The position numbers and the translations under genes were made by a program. Under the pieces are notes generated by a model, which made no database searches, was not told where the DNA came from, and saw nothing but the letters and a program-made list of their open reading frames with translations. This document shows, piece by piece, positions 20,152-32,370 of a stretch of DNA of 64,000 nt; within the stretch, counting starts at the first letter, position 1; each line of letters opens with the position of its first letter. Source of the DNA: Marsupella aquatica. Its lineage: Eukaryota; Marchantiophyta. The stretch lies in contig OZ316892.1 in NCBI GenBank assembly GCA_973895155.1, positions 23,374,001-23,438,000 on the forward strand, read 5' to 3'.

Positions 20152-23100
20152 AACCAGATGTGGGGGTATTATCACGAGCAATGCGACAACACCTTGTCGA
20201 GGCCATGAAAGATTGGCGTAGGGCTCAAGCTTCAGCGAATGAAGATATCCCTCCTGAGCAAGTATCTAATGCCACCAATGACATACTTGAGGATGAGAGG
20301 GCCATGGATGATCTCATGCACCAGTTCTATGACGTAGAGGATGGTGACCATGGTATGGGTGATGCATTTGACACCACAACACATGCTCATCATGACATTC
20401 CTTCACGTTGAGGTTCCCCTCTAGACAATGGGAGGAAGCTCGTGACCATGCACAAACAAGGATTTTTGAGGGGTCACAGCTGTCTCGACTATCAGGAATA
20501 ATGTTATTGTTGAACTTGCAACAAAGACATGGTGCAATCAATCTCCTTCTTGATGATCTTTTCAGGACTTTGCATAGTCGGATTTTTCCAGAAGGGAACT
20601 GCTTGCCTAGTTCCTGGAAAGCAACAAAAAAGGTGTTGAAATCCATAGGTCTCAAATATGAAGTTAAACATGCTTATTTTCCTCTTATCCCTAGATTACG
20701 GCACCAGTACCGATGTGCGGAGTTGGCTGAGTATATGGTGTGGCATTCCAAGAACCGGTCAGATATGACTTCAGATCCGCCCACCATGCGTATGCTCGGG
20801 GGTCTCACTATATGGGGACCTCCCCATCGCCTGCGACGTTTTTAGGCCTCGGACCCCCTAAAATGTAAGAAAAAAATTTTATTTTTTAACCCCTATAAAG
20901 TTGGAATATTCTTGGAATATTCTAAAATTTGGATTAAGAAGACCCTTATATTCTTATAAGTCTCAAAATTGAATTTAAAAGACCCTATTGTTCTTCTACA
21001 AAAATTCTTAAGTCTTCCCTTAGAACCAATAAAATGACCCTATCCTTCGTCGCACGTGATATGCCATTTTTGTGGAAGTGAGACCCCCGAGTGCGTATGA
21101 TGGTGGACTCACCTGCCAATAGGTTTGTGGAGGACCGATGGGGTGAGTTCAAGACAAATCCACGTCATGTACGTCTAGGTTTGGCATCAGATGGGATCAG
21201 CCCCTTTGCATTGGCAGGGAAGGCCCAACCATACTCAGTTTGGCCAGTAGTCCTTACAAATTACAACATCCCTCCATGGATGGCCATGAAGAAGGGTCAT
21301 TTGCTGCTCTCAATGATTATCCCAGGCCCCAAACAAGTAAAAAAGATTGATGCTTACTTGCAACCATTGTTGGAGGAGCTTCAACAACTATGGAGAGGAG
21401 TGGATTTCTATGATGGTCGAGTGCTTACGGGTGGTTTACCTCGTGAATTTAAATTGAAAGCCATCTGTATGTGGGCCATACATGATCTTCCGGGTATGTG
21501 GAAATATACCTCATCCCATATAAATTATGCATGGTTTGTCATTTCTGGATAATATACCTCACCCCATATTAATTATGCCTTGGTTTATCATATATTGGAG
21601 CCCTGGCCATTGTTTAATGTATGCAGTGGGTGTGAACATTGTAGGGTTTGGATATATCTCTGGGTTGCAGGTCTCGGGATACCGAGCTTGCCCAACTTGT
21701 GGGCACGATTTGGAGGGAGTGGCGCGCCCAAAGTCTACCACCCTACGGAAGATAGTTTACATTGGTCACACAAAGTATCTCCCCCCAGAGCATGAATGGA
21801 GGCGTGACCCATTCTTATACAACACAGATGATGGCCAACCAGACACACGCCCTCAACCAGTGCCAAGGGATCCACATTATTGGAAAGATGTATGGGATAG
21901 AGTGACAGACCCGGATGATCCATTACAATTGGCCCGATGTGGCATGACTCGATTGTCTGCATTAATGTCAAAGCTGCCATATTGGGCTGAGATGCCAATT
22001 AACCATTTGTTTGACCCTATGCACATTGAGGGGAATGTTGGGAGGTCATTGATTCGCCATCTATATGGAGAGAAAGACAACAACTGGAGAGAGAGTTGTG
22101 AGGAGATGGGGAGATGGCGATGCATGGCCCTCATGGGTTTTGGCCATCTATGGATCCTCCTAATGCCCCCCTGACTATTCACCCTCCTTGGGTATTGACC
22201 AGAGGTGAGCGGACTGAGTTTCGCAAACGTATAGGGTCAATGAGGTTTCCCACAGGTTATGGCGCCAATCTTCGTAAGGCATTTGGGGGTGATGATTCTC
22301 CAAAATGGCCATCTTACCTGAAAATACATGATTTTCATCGGTTACTCGAACATGTCATTCCAGTTGCAATTATTGGATTGGGTAGTGAGGATCTTCGAGA
22401 TGCCCTATGGTCATTAGGTAAGCTCTTGAGGTGGGTGTGTCAGAAAGAGGCGAATGAGGATGAGATTGCAGCAATGGACCTTTTTGGAGTGGAGGTATTC
22501 TTTGATGGTCAAGTTCACTTCCTCCTCCACCTAGTGCGTGAGGTTGCGATTGCAGGGCCGGTACATTGTTGTTGGATGTACTGGGTATATAGAGCAGTAT
22601 ATGGGAGTGATGAAGTCATATGTGTCAAATCATGCAAGAGTGGAAGGTAGCATTGTTGAGCGTCATCTTGGAGCAGAGAGCATGTTTTATTGTACAAACA
22701 TTGTAGCTACACTTGATCCCAGAGCTCCAAGGGGCTGGATAGACGAGGCATCAAGGGAAGCAGACTTTGAGGATGACCGTCTCACAGGGGCAAAGGGAGA
22801 ACGACTTATGGACTCAACTGAGCGTCTTCAACTTACTACATTTATGTTGTATAACTCGCCTGAGATTGTGGGAGATTGGACAACTTTTTATGAGGAGGAA
22901 AAGGCAAATAGTCGTCGGCCACGCAACTTCCCCAAGTTTGTCCCATACATGAGGGCAAAGTTGACAGAGATTGATGCCTTGTTGGAGCAAGGGGAGAGTG
23001 TGTCAGACTTCCCTTTGGTTACAGACAGTTTTCGCACCTTGGTTCATGGACCATTACTTACGGTGACAACTCGGACAGCCATGTGGTCAAAGGGAAGACA

Positions 23101-23581
23101 TTTTTGTGTGCAATGACTTGATGACAAGAGGGCAGCTACACAAGATTGTGGGCTCATGGGTTGGTTCATCCAAGATTCACAAAGTAGCATATCTGATAGG
23201 AATCCAATACGCTCTATGGTGGCCCACTATGGAAAGATTGAAGAGATATTGAGTGTGAAGTACCATGCGCACACCACTTTGGAGGAGGTGGTGTTGAAGT
23301 GCAAATGGTTTTGGATGAACCTTGTTGGCCAAAACCAAACTTGCAAAGAAGATGCTTGTGGGTTCACACGGTTGAAGACAGGTGCAAATAGTGTCATTAG
23401 CTCAACTTGGAGAACCTCTGATCCATTTGCATTCCCCCATCATCTTGAGCAGGCCTTCTATCTTCCCTATCCCGATGATCCTGAGTGGTCCATTGTCATG
23501 AGTTATATTCCACGATCACGATCCATAGTCCAGGAGCGACCCAATGTAGTTGTAGTAGAAGATTTGGACCCTGAGCCTTGA
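20152..23581 (+). pseudogene. CACTA TNP2-type transposase (Transposase_21-like), decayed
   Basis: Pieces in order: LPSSWKATKKVLKSIGLKYE and YFPLIPRL (to 20794); then, after the MITE, HVRLGLASDGISPFA, VLTNYNIPPWMAMK and IPGPKQ (21100-21490); an intron-like gap; CPTCGHDLEG and YIGHTKYLPPEHEWRRDP; then LPYWAEMPINHLFDPMHIEGNVGRS, the family core; FPTGYGANLRKAF; and MGVMKSYVSNHARVEGSI. One-base frame breaks lie near 22110 and 22575. Compared with family members, the CPxCG-type zinc segment expected between GLKYE and YFPLIPRL is missing. Assignment to the CACTA superfamily is firm; the copy cannot encode a whole enzyme. Confidence 0.85.
20795..21091. mobile_element. hAT-type MITE, copy 2 (297 bp), inserted in the transposase
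   Basis: Inverted ends CTCGGGGGTCTCACT; the 8-bp duplication TGCGTATG lies at 20787-20794 and 21092-21099. Removing the MITE and one duplication joins ...PPTMRM to MVDSPANR in one open transposase frame, confirming the borders. Confidence 0.95.
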
Positions 23582-23742
23582 GGTCCTTGCTAGTGTACCT
23601 TGGGACCAATCAAATAGGACCACCTCTGAATGTTTACTTTTACCGGCATTATTTTTATGATTGTTTTATTTCATGTACCCTCTCCTATGAGAGTGACCAC
23701 ATTTCTTAATAAACTTATGAATGTTGGTTTTCCCACACTCTG

Positions 23743-24035
23743 TCCGATGTAGTGACCAATGGAAAGTACTCGGAAACATAGTGCCTTACAATTGTGGCAA
23801 TATCCGATTCAATCTGCATCGGACCCCTCATGAAAGTTATCGGAGATATTTCCGATCCTCTCCGCATCGGAACACTTCCGATGCCAAAAATAACGGAAAT
23901 AGGGACCGATGGCTTTTGTATCGGAAAAATAATATGCGATGTAAAAATAATGGCAAATTGCGTAAGGTAAAATATCGGAACTGTGCGACGGTATTAGTAT
24001 CGGAAGAGTGACGAGGCACAATATCGGAGCATTGG
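23743..24035. repeat. right subterminal repeats of CACTA-2
   Basis: About a dozen ATCGGA/TCCGAT motifs in both orientations in 290 bp, ending next to the CACTAG terminus at 24059. Confidence 0.75.
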
Positions 24036-24139
24036 AAAAACACTGAAAATGTACTAGTGCATGTAAGGAAACCCGTAGATCCATTGGAGCTGATCTATTC
24101 ATTAAAAGTGAATTATTATTCAATTTATGAACATTTGGG

Positions 24140-24416
24140 CAATAGAAAGTGTACATTTGGGTTTCTAAAAGTGTACATTTGAGCAAGAAATAAAGGTGAT
24201 GGCCATCAGACATACCACCATGTTCATCTTTTATAAATGAACTAGGATGAGACTCCTTCTAGTAAAGATAATTTTTTCTCCCTCAAGTTTACAATTGACT
24301 GTTTAGGTGTAGAGTATTGTACTATAGTATACCTTTTGGGGTTAAAAAGTGTACATTTAGAGACCAAAAAGTGTACATTTTGAGGCCTAAAAGTGAACAA
24401 AATAAAATACATTTTT
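24140..24416. repeat. dispersed short repeat AAAAGTGTACATTT
   Basis: Four close copies of a 14-bp word between about 24147 and 24385, in an AT-rich stretch without a gene. Confidence 0.5.
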
Positions 24417-24454
24417 AATGAATAGGGTGATCTCAATAGGGTGGGACTATCACC

Positions 24455-24523
24455 TGGTCCAGCAAGCACCAGGCAACTGGTCCAGCAAGCACCAGGCAAC
24501 TGGTCCAACAAGCGCCAGGCAAC
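24455..24523 (+). repeat. 23-bp tandem triplication at the RNase H relic
   Basis: Three units begin TGGTCCA(G/A)CAAG at 24455, 24478 and 24501. The unit length is not a multiple of three, so the triplication shifts the frame each time. Confidence 0.9.
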
Positions 24524-25002
24524 TGTCTCCCGGAGCACCACCAAGGCTGAATACAGGGCACTATCTCAAGGGGCTCGAGAAGGGGTTTTTCTTCGTCGAC
24601 TTATTGCTGAGCTTCAGTTCATTCTTGCACTTTGGGTGGCACTTCATTGTCCCCAGCAGCCCGATGTCCTTTCTGGTTTGTCCATGGCACAAACACCCAC
24701 CACTCAAGATTTGCATCTAACTCTGCATTGTACGTGACAATCAGGGTTCCATCAACCTTGCCAAAAATCCAATTTTTCATGCTCGAACCAAGCATATTGA
24801 GCTGCAGTATCACTATATTCGTGAACGTCTGCTCGAGGGGGAGGTATCTGTCAAATATATTTCTGCGACAGATAATCCAGCAGACATTCTCACAAAAGCA
24901 CTTTCAAAGTGGAAATTTGAGCAGCACCAGAGTTTTATTGGAATGAGATCTTTACAAGATGTCTTGGCCAGCTCGCCATCTACCTTTGCTCAGAGTGAGT
25001 GA
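24455..25002 (+). pseudogene. Ty1/copia RNase H and polyprotein C-terminus, relic
   Basis: Encodes ATVSRSTTKAEYRALSQGAR, the RNase H segment of copia polyproteins, then after a frame break VRDNQGSINLAKNP, HARTKHIEL and NPADILTKAL, ending at TGA 25000-25002. The upstream polyprotein, LTRs and target duplication are not visible. It is a different family from the element at 589-6590. Confidence 0.85.
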
Positions 25003-26089
25003 TATCTCTGTAAATCTCTAAGCAATACTCACATCGGTATATCTCCTTTCCAATGTGATCTTGTAGCAAGGTGATAAAGAGATAAATGATTGTTTACTCC
25101 TTAACAAGTTGATTTTGTTCCCGTTAGGAGTGGATAAGATGGAAAAGACTAAATTAACACAATTTGAGAAGTTTACACCAACATTCTTAGGTTTGAGAGA
25201 TTTCTAATGATCTCCTTAACATAAGTGTTTAACCACAAACTCAAGTGAGTAATCCTCAGGATTCATAGTGCAAAAATAAATACTAGAATTAGCAAAGATT
25301 CAAACTAGAGAGAGTAGGTATGAGGTTTCAAAGTGCAAGGACGTTGAATTTTGACCATCACCACTCCTTCAATAAGGATTATGGCCTAATTTAAGATTCG
25401 GAAATCAATATTGTGTATGCTTTTTGATTTCTCATAGCAACTCTTCTTCATCTCTTGAATTCAGAATACAACAATGTAAATCAACCCTGGACACTTTTCT
25501 GGTCTTGCATAAGACGGTACTAGAATACTCAAATTGGTTTACTTCTCTTACTATCCTTAAGATTGCTTGTTTGATCGAGTTTCATGCAATTTCAATTTCC
25601 TCTTTGATGAATCTTCTATATGTATTGGTCACAAACCCTGCTAATCTTCCAATATCGTCATAGGCACACGCTAGTATCCATTGAATCATTGCACAACAAC
25701 TCAAGGGTTGCTAATCTTGAACTTCTCTTTACTTAACCATGGTAAAAAGAAGGGAATCTGAAAAGACATAGATTCATCCAAAATCAAAATGGGGAAATCA
25801 AATGCATCTCTCTCTTGGTTGACTTTGGGCTCTGAGCCTCCTTTTGTACTAAAAGTGGAGATTATGAAAAAACATGCCTTTTCAAAACCCAAGTCTAAAG
25901 GAATATGTAAATAAAAGTAAACTATCATAGTCAAAAATATATGGAGTAGAGTCTCCAATAGATATATCAACAAAATATTGGAGTCTACTTACTCATATAC
26001 TAGTCTAGTACATAGCCATTTCTAGGTCTAAACTAATGTGGCTCTAACTCTCTAAATATAACTCTATTCTGGTCCTAACTTTTGAGAAG
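25003..26089. other. no recognisable gene
   Basis: AT-rich sequence with short frames only. Part may be the downstream continuation of the minus-strand pseudogene that ends near 26090. Confidence 0.4.
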
Positions 26090-26331
26090 GAACCTCCTTA
26101 GGGCTAGCTACAACAAGGGGCTCTGGTCGGACGAAAACTCCCTACTGTCCAGTGGTAAAAGGAAGGGACGGGTCAATGTCCAGGTTCTCCTAATGAGCGC
26201 TTGGATCATGGGAATAAGTGTAAGAATGAGAGTGGAGGTGTGTATTGGTGGTGTAAATGTATCATCTACCTTGGCACTCACATCTACCACTGACATGATT
26301 TCGGACCAATTGAGAAGTATTTCCGCACATA
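26090..26331 (-). pseudogene. left fragment of the gene split by element beta
   Basis: Minus-strand open segment containing CAEILLNWSEIMSVVDVSAK. When beta (26332-49542) and one copy of the 4-bp target site are removed, it joins in frame to the fragment ending at 49543 (...NHLVNMMSDL). Product unknown. Confidence 0.65.
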
Positions 26332-26341
26332 GAGAAGGGTG
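26332..26341 (+). repeat. left terminal repeat of beta
   Basis: GAGAAGGGTG, inverted match at 49533-49542. Preceded by CATA, the presumed target-site copy. Confidence 0.65.
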
Positions 26342-26623
26342 TTTTTCATTCTCGCCAATTTTGTTGAAATGACACAAATAGCGATCCAAAATTCCGCAAT
26401 ATCCCAATAGTTCCATTTTTGTATCGTAGATGGGATTTCATTGAAGGGGTGAGCAATGCCCACAGACTACCTCATTATATATATTTAAACTTCCGAAATG
26501 TACTGTTTGTTGTTGACAACGTTCAACTTTGTTTCCAACATGGAAAATCCTTATTTTCCGTCAACTTGTACACATGGAAAATAGTTTTGCTTCCAAACCC
26601 AAACACATAAAGGAAAGCAACTA

Positions 26624-26639
26624 GCGATACTCGTATCGC
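26624..26639. promoter_or_regulatory. beta palindrome site 1
   Basis: GCGATACTCGTATCGC, perfect arms around a 2-nt centre; in the left arm of beta, upstream of gene A. Confidence 0.85.
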
Positions 26640-26935
26640 AAACCACATTCATCATTTGAGAATATACTCCAAAAGTAGCTCAACCTCTCCTTTCAAAAAC
26701 TTTACTATCAACAATTTGAAAAGTTACATCATAGTTGCCCAAAATTTACTACACAATTCAACGCAGTTGATCTACTTTTAACCAAAAAGTAAAGTGACAA
26801 AATCATGGTAACCATTCCGCCTAACCATCGTGAAAAGTGATTGTGAATCAGCAAAACTATGGTACATAACTCCAAAGCACAATATGTGCACCTTTTACAG
26901 GACCAATTTGAAAAAATCACCCCAAAATGCAAAAA

Positions 26936-26951
26936 GCGATACTTGTATCGC
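26936..26951. promoter_or_regulatory. beta palindrome site 2
   Basis: GCGATACTTGTATCGC, perfect arms; about 220 bp upstream of the gene A TATA-like box. Confidence 0.85.
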
Positions 26952-27169
26952 ATCTAGAACCAAATTGTCTCAATGGCTGATTAAAGCAACCCACAGTACA
27001 ATATCCCAAATAGAATAAAAACTGCATCCACCCCGGAGGAAACACTTAACATGTACATTAATTTTGTCGTTAAAACACTAATTTGAACCTTTTTTAATCA
27101 CCCAAGCTATTTTGTCGTGTAGCGGCTGACCAGTCAGAAGTAGCCACATGGCTCAGGGTCACCAAAAAC

Positions 27170-27177
27170 TATAAATA
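27170..27177 (+). promoter_or_regulatory. TATA-like box of beta gene A
   Basis: TATAAATA about 130 bp before the first in-frame ATG (27297). Confidence 0.5.
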
Positions 27178-27623
27178 CATCAACGCCGACTAAGTTTTTT
27201 GCACCATTTTGTTTCACAAAGTTATGCGTCTATTTGAGTTTTTTGAGCATAAGAGCATTTTGTGACAGGAATGCCCAACAGTATAGAGTTAGTTATATGT
27301 TAGCCATGTCTCAAGAGTGGTCGCCCTCCAGTTCAGTTGAGTCCTCCCCCAATGGTGGTCCTCATGGTCGTCGATGTTTGCCAAATCATATTCGGAAATT
27401 ACTCCCAGTTTCTCAACAGAGTGTACCCGAAATATCGGACTCTGATTCTGATGGAAGTTCTGAACCAGAACCTGGGGCTTACTATGTGTCACCTAGTAAA
27501 CCTGATAAACGTCGGCTCCTAAACATTGCCTCCCCTCGGATGCAAAAGCTTTCTATCCAAGGTTTAGGTTCTAGACATCAATTTAGACCGTCTATCCCTA
27601 GGTATGGTGAAGGAATCAAGAAG

Positions 27624-27846
27624 ACAATACGCGTATCGGCAACGAGATTGGGATCTCCAATTGACGCTTCAAGTTTCCAACAGGTGCCAGAGGAGAGAAG
27701 AGAAGGTCGAATGCAAACAGCGATACGTGTATCGCCATTTGCATTGCCTTTGAGGGAATCAGTTTTGCCACAGGTGTAGCGAAGGATATTTCTTGGGACA
27801 GACGTGAGAGCGCAAGGTACAATACACACAACGATACGTGGATCGC
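27624..27846. promoter_or_regulatory. beta palindrome sites 3-5, inside gene A coding sequence
   Basis: 27624-27639 (core ATACGCGTAT), 27720-27735 (GCGATACGTGTATCGC, perfect) and 27831-27846 (ACGATACGTGGATCGC, one arm change). Sites 4 and 5 sit in a ~111-bp tandem duplication that encodes the repeated peptide TIR(V/G)SPFAL. Confidence 0.8.
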
Positions 27847-27909
27847 CATTTGCATTGCGTCGAAGAGAACTGGTTCTCAGCAACAGCAAAGACAACGGAC
27901 TACAAAGTC

Positions 27910-27941
27910 AACAAGAAGCCTTAAATGATGAGTAACAAGCC
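27910..27941 (+). repeat. left terminal inverted repeat of alpha
   Basis: Starts AACAAGAAGCCTTAA; pairs with 36080-36111. Confidence 0.92.
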
Positions 27942-28469
27942 CATACTTTAGGAACTCTAGCCAAAAAATCAGAAAAACAACGAAAAAGTCAAAAAAAGTG
28001 CAAAAATTAGCACCTATTTTAGAGCAAAAATATGGAGCGAACAAAATATGACATAAACTAGCTATGTTTTGACACCTAAAAATGACCAAATTCATCTGAA
28101 GTTACATTCCACCAATAAATGATCTCAAATACAACACTATTATCTACAATGGTCTCACAATTACACGAGGTGTCTTTTGAAACAACAACTAAATCACCTC
28201 CAAAAGCCATTGTCATTTAAAAACCAGAAAATAAATTACTACAACTTAACCTGATACACATTATTGTGAAAAGAAGACAAGGAGAATAGAAATGACACCA
28301 TCTAATTGAATTGAAACACAACCCACTAAGATAATATTAAACTACAAATTTCTCAAGAAACTTTAACCATGAATTCATGAATAAGTGGTAAAGGCATTTT
28401 GAAAATTTGTAAATTTTCAAGTTATCCATGTTTTTCAATGGTAATGTCACAAACAATAACTACTTTTCA
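27942..28469. other. alpha left arm, non-coding
   Basis: AT-rich, with no open frame of note. It contains the short palindrome CATGAATTCATG at 28368-28379, the core of the alpha iteron. Confidence 0.6.
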
Positions 28470-31400
28470 TTACTCAGATCCAGAAGTTCTCAATTCTTGA
28501 AACGAAATATCCCTAGATTTATCTCCTAGCGGGGTTCTAGTTGATCCATTCTCTTGTTCTTGCTCTTTCTCTTCTGCCAAAAATTCAGTCAATCGGATTT
28601 TGATTCGATCTACTGTCTTTTTGTACAATGTATCAGATTTTGTCAACATGAAGTTGTAAGCAAAAACAGTCGTTGAAGATAAATCAAGCTCTTGGTGAAA
28701 CCATATTGGTTTCAAAGTTCCTTTCCCACGACCACGTTTCTTCTTTTCGTAGTTTAAGACTTCTGGTAAGTACTTGGCTTTCCAAGGATCTGACCCGGTT
28801 TTTGGAGCATGCCATAAAACATAAATCATTTTTGGAATGTTGAACTCGTCGCGCTGGTCAATTCTTTCCACCTTGGCCACCCAAAATGTTTCCGATTCTT
28901 CTCCAGCAACAGAAATATAAGTGTTGACTTCAAGATCCGAAAAGTCTCCTTCCATATTCTCCTTCTCTGCATCTATCTTTCCTTGATTCCGATAAGGACC
29001 CACGTATATATCTCTGGTAGGTCCGTATACTCTCTCTTCAATTTCCTCTTCATTGACAAGGACTCTGGGAACTTCAGCAGCAACAGCAATCTCCCTTTGG
29101 GAGCGTGGCCATTGAAAAGGGAAAATCAATGGTCTTTGATCAAGGAGCAAAGATTTATTCAATTCCCGTTGCTCTTCAAAAAACATTCTCCACCAGTTCA
29201 CTTCCTCTTCTGAGAATAAAGTTTCAACTGCAAGTATTCCCTTTTGAATCTCATTTAACGAATCATCCATCTCCTTCAAAGTCATTCTTGAAGAACTAGA
29301 CATATTTGGTTGAGTCCTTGTAACGTTCTTATCCCCCTTTTTGAAAAGGGGTAATCCGGGAGCACAACCCATCACCTTTTCTGGCTCCTCTTCCCTCAAA
29401 AATTTCACGCCTCCGTCAGGTTTCCAAGTTGAGTCCGTGGAAAACTTCTTCCCCCATTGGGTTGGAACTTGATTTTCCAACTTGTCAAATGCAAATTTGT
29501 ACTGGTGGTGGAAGGTAACATTTCGAATCCTTTCAATGACTAAAGGTGGATCTGAGAAGGCATATTGACGGAAATCATATGTTTCCTTTAAAAGAGCGAT
29601 ATTTGGTTGGGGTTGATATGATTCACAAATAATATCACATAGGCTTTCGTATGTGAATGCCTTAAACCTTGCTAGTCGTTTAGAAAATCGACTGAACATT
29701 TGATCTATTTGGTCGTGTGTGTGTCCAACCAACAAGAATCCTAGTTTGATTTTCCGAAAAACCTTTCTTCGAATCAACATATGAAGATAGGCAAAGAGTA
29801 AATTATTTTTATTTTCTCTACTGGTATTATCAAGTTGAAGATAGAGAACAGGCGGCAAGCCACCAGGCTTTTCTTCCCATTCGTGAAACACCCTTTGCAG
29901 GATTGTGACTGTCAAGTTTCCATCATTATGCAATACAGGATAATTAAGAAACACTCTTGAAAATAGTGCACCATTGAAAACCAGGCATCCGACAACGTGC
30001 ATTTGGATCAAACATGTTTCGTCCACCGATTTTGGGGGCCGCGGCCAATGAGGCAACCTTGTCTTCTTCTGATCCATCCCATCAATGACAACTCCCAAAT
30101 ATTTATCAGAATTTGAAAAACATTTCTTACGATGCTTCGCGAGTTTCTCACGTTCTTTGGATTGTTGGTCTCTATGTTTTTGTAACATAATTTCCCCTCG
30201 CCCTGGAAAAACAACTTGTTAGTTTCTTAAAAAAAAAAATTAGAAATCATGTGTTAAGCCATATTCTTGAAACAAAAACTTGTCAAACTTGTAAGCAACT
30301 TACTCTTTTCGGTCTCCGAGACAGCTTTGTCCCGAATTGATTTGAACTCCTCGCAATCCGCGCAAGCACTGAATCGATTGACTGGAGGAATCTTCACATG
30401 ACCAAATTCTTGAACCCAAACTTTCAAGAATTGTCGATAGGATATTTTTGAAGATTCATCAATCTTGGCATAGTTGGAGTCGTAGATCTTCCATACCTCC
30501 AGCTTTGAATAATTATCCGGTAAATGTGAAACTTCTTTATTTGGCAATGTTTCCACGCGTGTCTCAAAAAACGACCTAAGCCAACTGACCAAGACTAATC
30601 TTTTAACAGATGGAGGGCGTCCAACTGGTTTAGAATATCCTAAGTCTTGGTTGTCTAATTTCAAAATTCTATTTAATCTATGATTGCCAACGCAAAATAT
30701 AAGCTTGAAAGCTTTCCGACAAATACTCTTTTGACCAAACGTGTAAGATATAGTCTGCCTCCCTCCTTCATTTCCGTCTCGCTTTATAAGCCACTGCAAA
30801 GATAAAGATCGATCCTGAGATTTCTGCCTCAAAAATTTAGAACGGGCCTCACGAATTTCTTTTGGAGATAGACTTAGGAGACAATGACTCTGACAACAGT
30901 ACTTACTATTTGTTTTCTTGATATCCTCCTCTTTCAACTTTGTTTCACACAAAGTGGCGTTGCTCGTACGTTTGTAACGACTAGATGCCACCGGAACATC
31001 ATCATCCTCCCCACTCTCCGAAGACTCGCTTTCATTCGATGATGAAATGGTCACCAACATTTGCTTCTGAACATGCCTAGATTCCAGACCTGCAGCCTTC
31101 GGAGATGGAGGCTCTTCCTTCACTCTATGCACCCTTGGAATACCTGGGCGTATTTCAGAAATCCCTCCATTACCGTGTAGGGACCCTTTCAATATTTTCC
31201 TAGGGTCCCTCTCCACCAGGTTGGTTTCCCTGTTTGAGTTTCCGTGACTTGATCCGCTCCCTGCCCCAACACCATGACTCCTAGGTAAAACTGAGGAACG
31301 CACATTAGAATTCTTTTCTGGAATACTTTTCAATAACACTGGTCGTCTAGTTTCTTCCCTCATCCCCCTGTGAAATGTTTCCGACGTTGGCTTACCAAAG

Positions 31401-31870
31401 GTTTTACTTTTTGGCATTTGCTTCAGCCGCTGAACACTTTGCAGACTGCAAAAATCTCTGTCATTTTCCCCACTTAGTGCCTTCTTCGTCTTTCCAAATC
31501 CAGTCTTCATGAATTCATGAGACCGTTTCCCAGACATCCAAATAGGCATTGAACCTTCCAGATTACTCCCCAATTTGTCCTTTGTTGGTGACAAAGGAGA
31601 TACAACTTGACGTCCAGGGGGACCAATACTCTCCAAGGAGTCAGAGGAGCTCCCTGACCTCTCTTTACCACCGACCAATGATTTCTTCCCACTAATTGCA
31701 AGTCATAAAGGACTACGTTTTAACTTGCTCATAGGGGTGGGGGGTGGCATATCTAAAACAGTAGTTATTCCAGGGATATCTGGGCCAACCACTGTGCAGG
31801 GGCCATCCGGCAATGAAACATCATCAGAAACTCCATCTGAATAATCATCTGATTCGTAACACGCCGCCAT
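28470..31870 (-). CDS. alpha gene A: DUF7869-like candidate transposase, one in-frame stop
   Basis: Exons 31870-30304 and 30202-28470 (intron 30203-30303, GT...AG, same phase as in beta) give ~1,100 codons from ATG 31870 (MAACYESDDYSDG). One TGA interrupts codon 56 (31703-31705); a TTG-initiated or downstream start would avoid it. The N-terminal half is Ser/Arg/Lys-rich and nuclear-looking. Next come a Cys motif (KYCCQSHC), a CxxC (FSACADCEEFK) and the catalytic-looking core: VVIDGMDQKKTRLPHWPR, HVVGCLVFNG, LYLQLDNTSRENKNNLL and LGFLLVGHTHDQIDQMFS. The conserved Asp residues in IDGMDQ, LQLDN and HDQID could form a DDE/DDD-like site. A C-terminal segment (EVNTYISVAGEESETFWVAKVERI) looks like a small BAH- or SH3-like fold. 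I infer that it moves the element; the family is uncharacterised as far as I know. Confidence 0.75.
31505..31520. promoter_or_regulatory. alpha palindrome core inside gene A
   Basis: CTTCATGAATTCATGA within the N-terminal coding region of alpha gene A, parallel to the palindromes inside beta gene A. Confidence 0.6.
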
Positions 31871-31967
31871 TGGAAAAACTAGTGCAAATTGACAAGAAAC
31901 TCAGAAAATCAGTAAAATCTAACAAATGTTCTCAAAATAATGACCAAGAGTCATGAATAAACGAGCC

Positions 31968-31975
31968 TATTTATA
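31968..31975 (-). promoter_or_regulatory. TATA-like box of alpha gene A
   Basis: TATAAATA on the minus strand, about 100 bp before ATG 31870. Confidence 0.55.
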
Positions 31976-32370
31976 GTTTTTCACGGATTGTTGGGACTTT
32001 TTAACTTCAAAAATATCAAATATTCATGAAATTTGCAAGCTTTTACCCGTTAATACCCCGAAATATTCATGAATAATTGGCCCAAAAACATTGATTTATC
32101 ATGATTCTGGGTTAATTTTACTAAGTCGCGCCTGATCCGTGATTAGTATGTATAACCAAGGAACACGGGGCAGCCCATTCATTTTCACTCAATGTCATTT
32201 GGATTTCCTTTGTAAAAGAGTGAAAAACAATCTCGCTATCCAATTTCGTGCCATTTTCAGCACTCATCGGCGACGTGTCGCGAGTTGTCGCGGTCGCACT
32301 TCATTTCAACCCTGTTTTAGGTAGTAATTTAGGCCCTGGGTGATGTCTTCACGTCACCCCCTCCGAACCC

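Larger units (their letters stand above)
17741..24059 (+). mobile_element. CACTA-type transposon with SET-like gene (CACTA-2)
   Basis: The right terminus is 24040-24059; its reverse complement starts CACTAGTACATTTTCAG. Subterminal ATCGGA/TCCGAT repeats lie on both sides (about 17879-18030 and 23743-24035). Between them are a SET-like protein gene and a TNP2-type transposase, both on the plus strand. The left terminus was not found: the sequence runs straight into the right end of CACTA-1 at 17740, so the left start given here is only the neighbour's border. The transposase is frameshifted and carries a MITE. Confidence 0.7.

Noticed and set aside
27306-27779. A separate small third gene in beta's left arm
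   Set aside because: Its frame continues across the alpha insertion into gene A, so it is better read as the gene A start.
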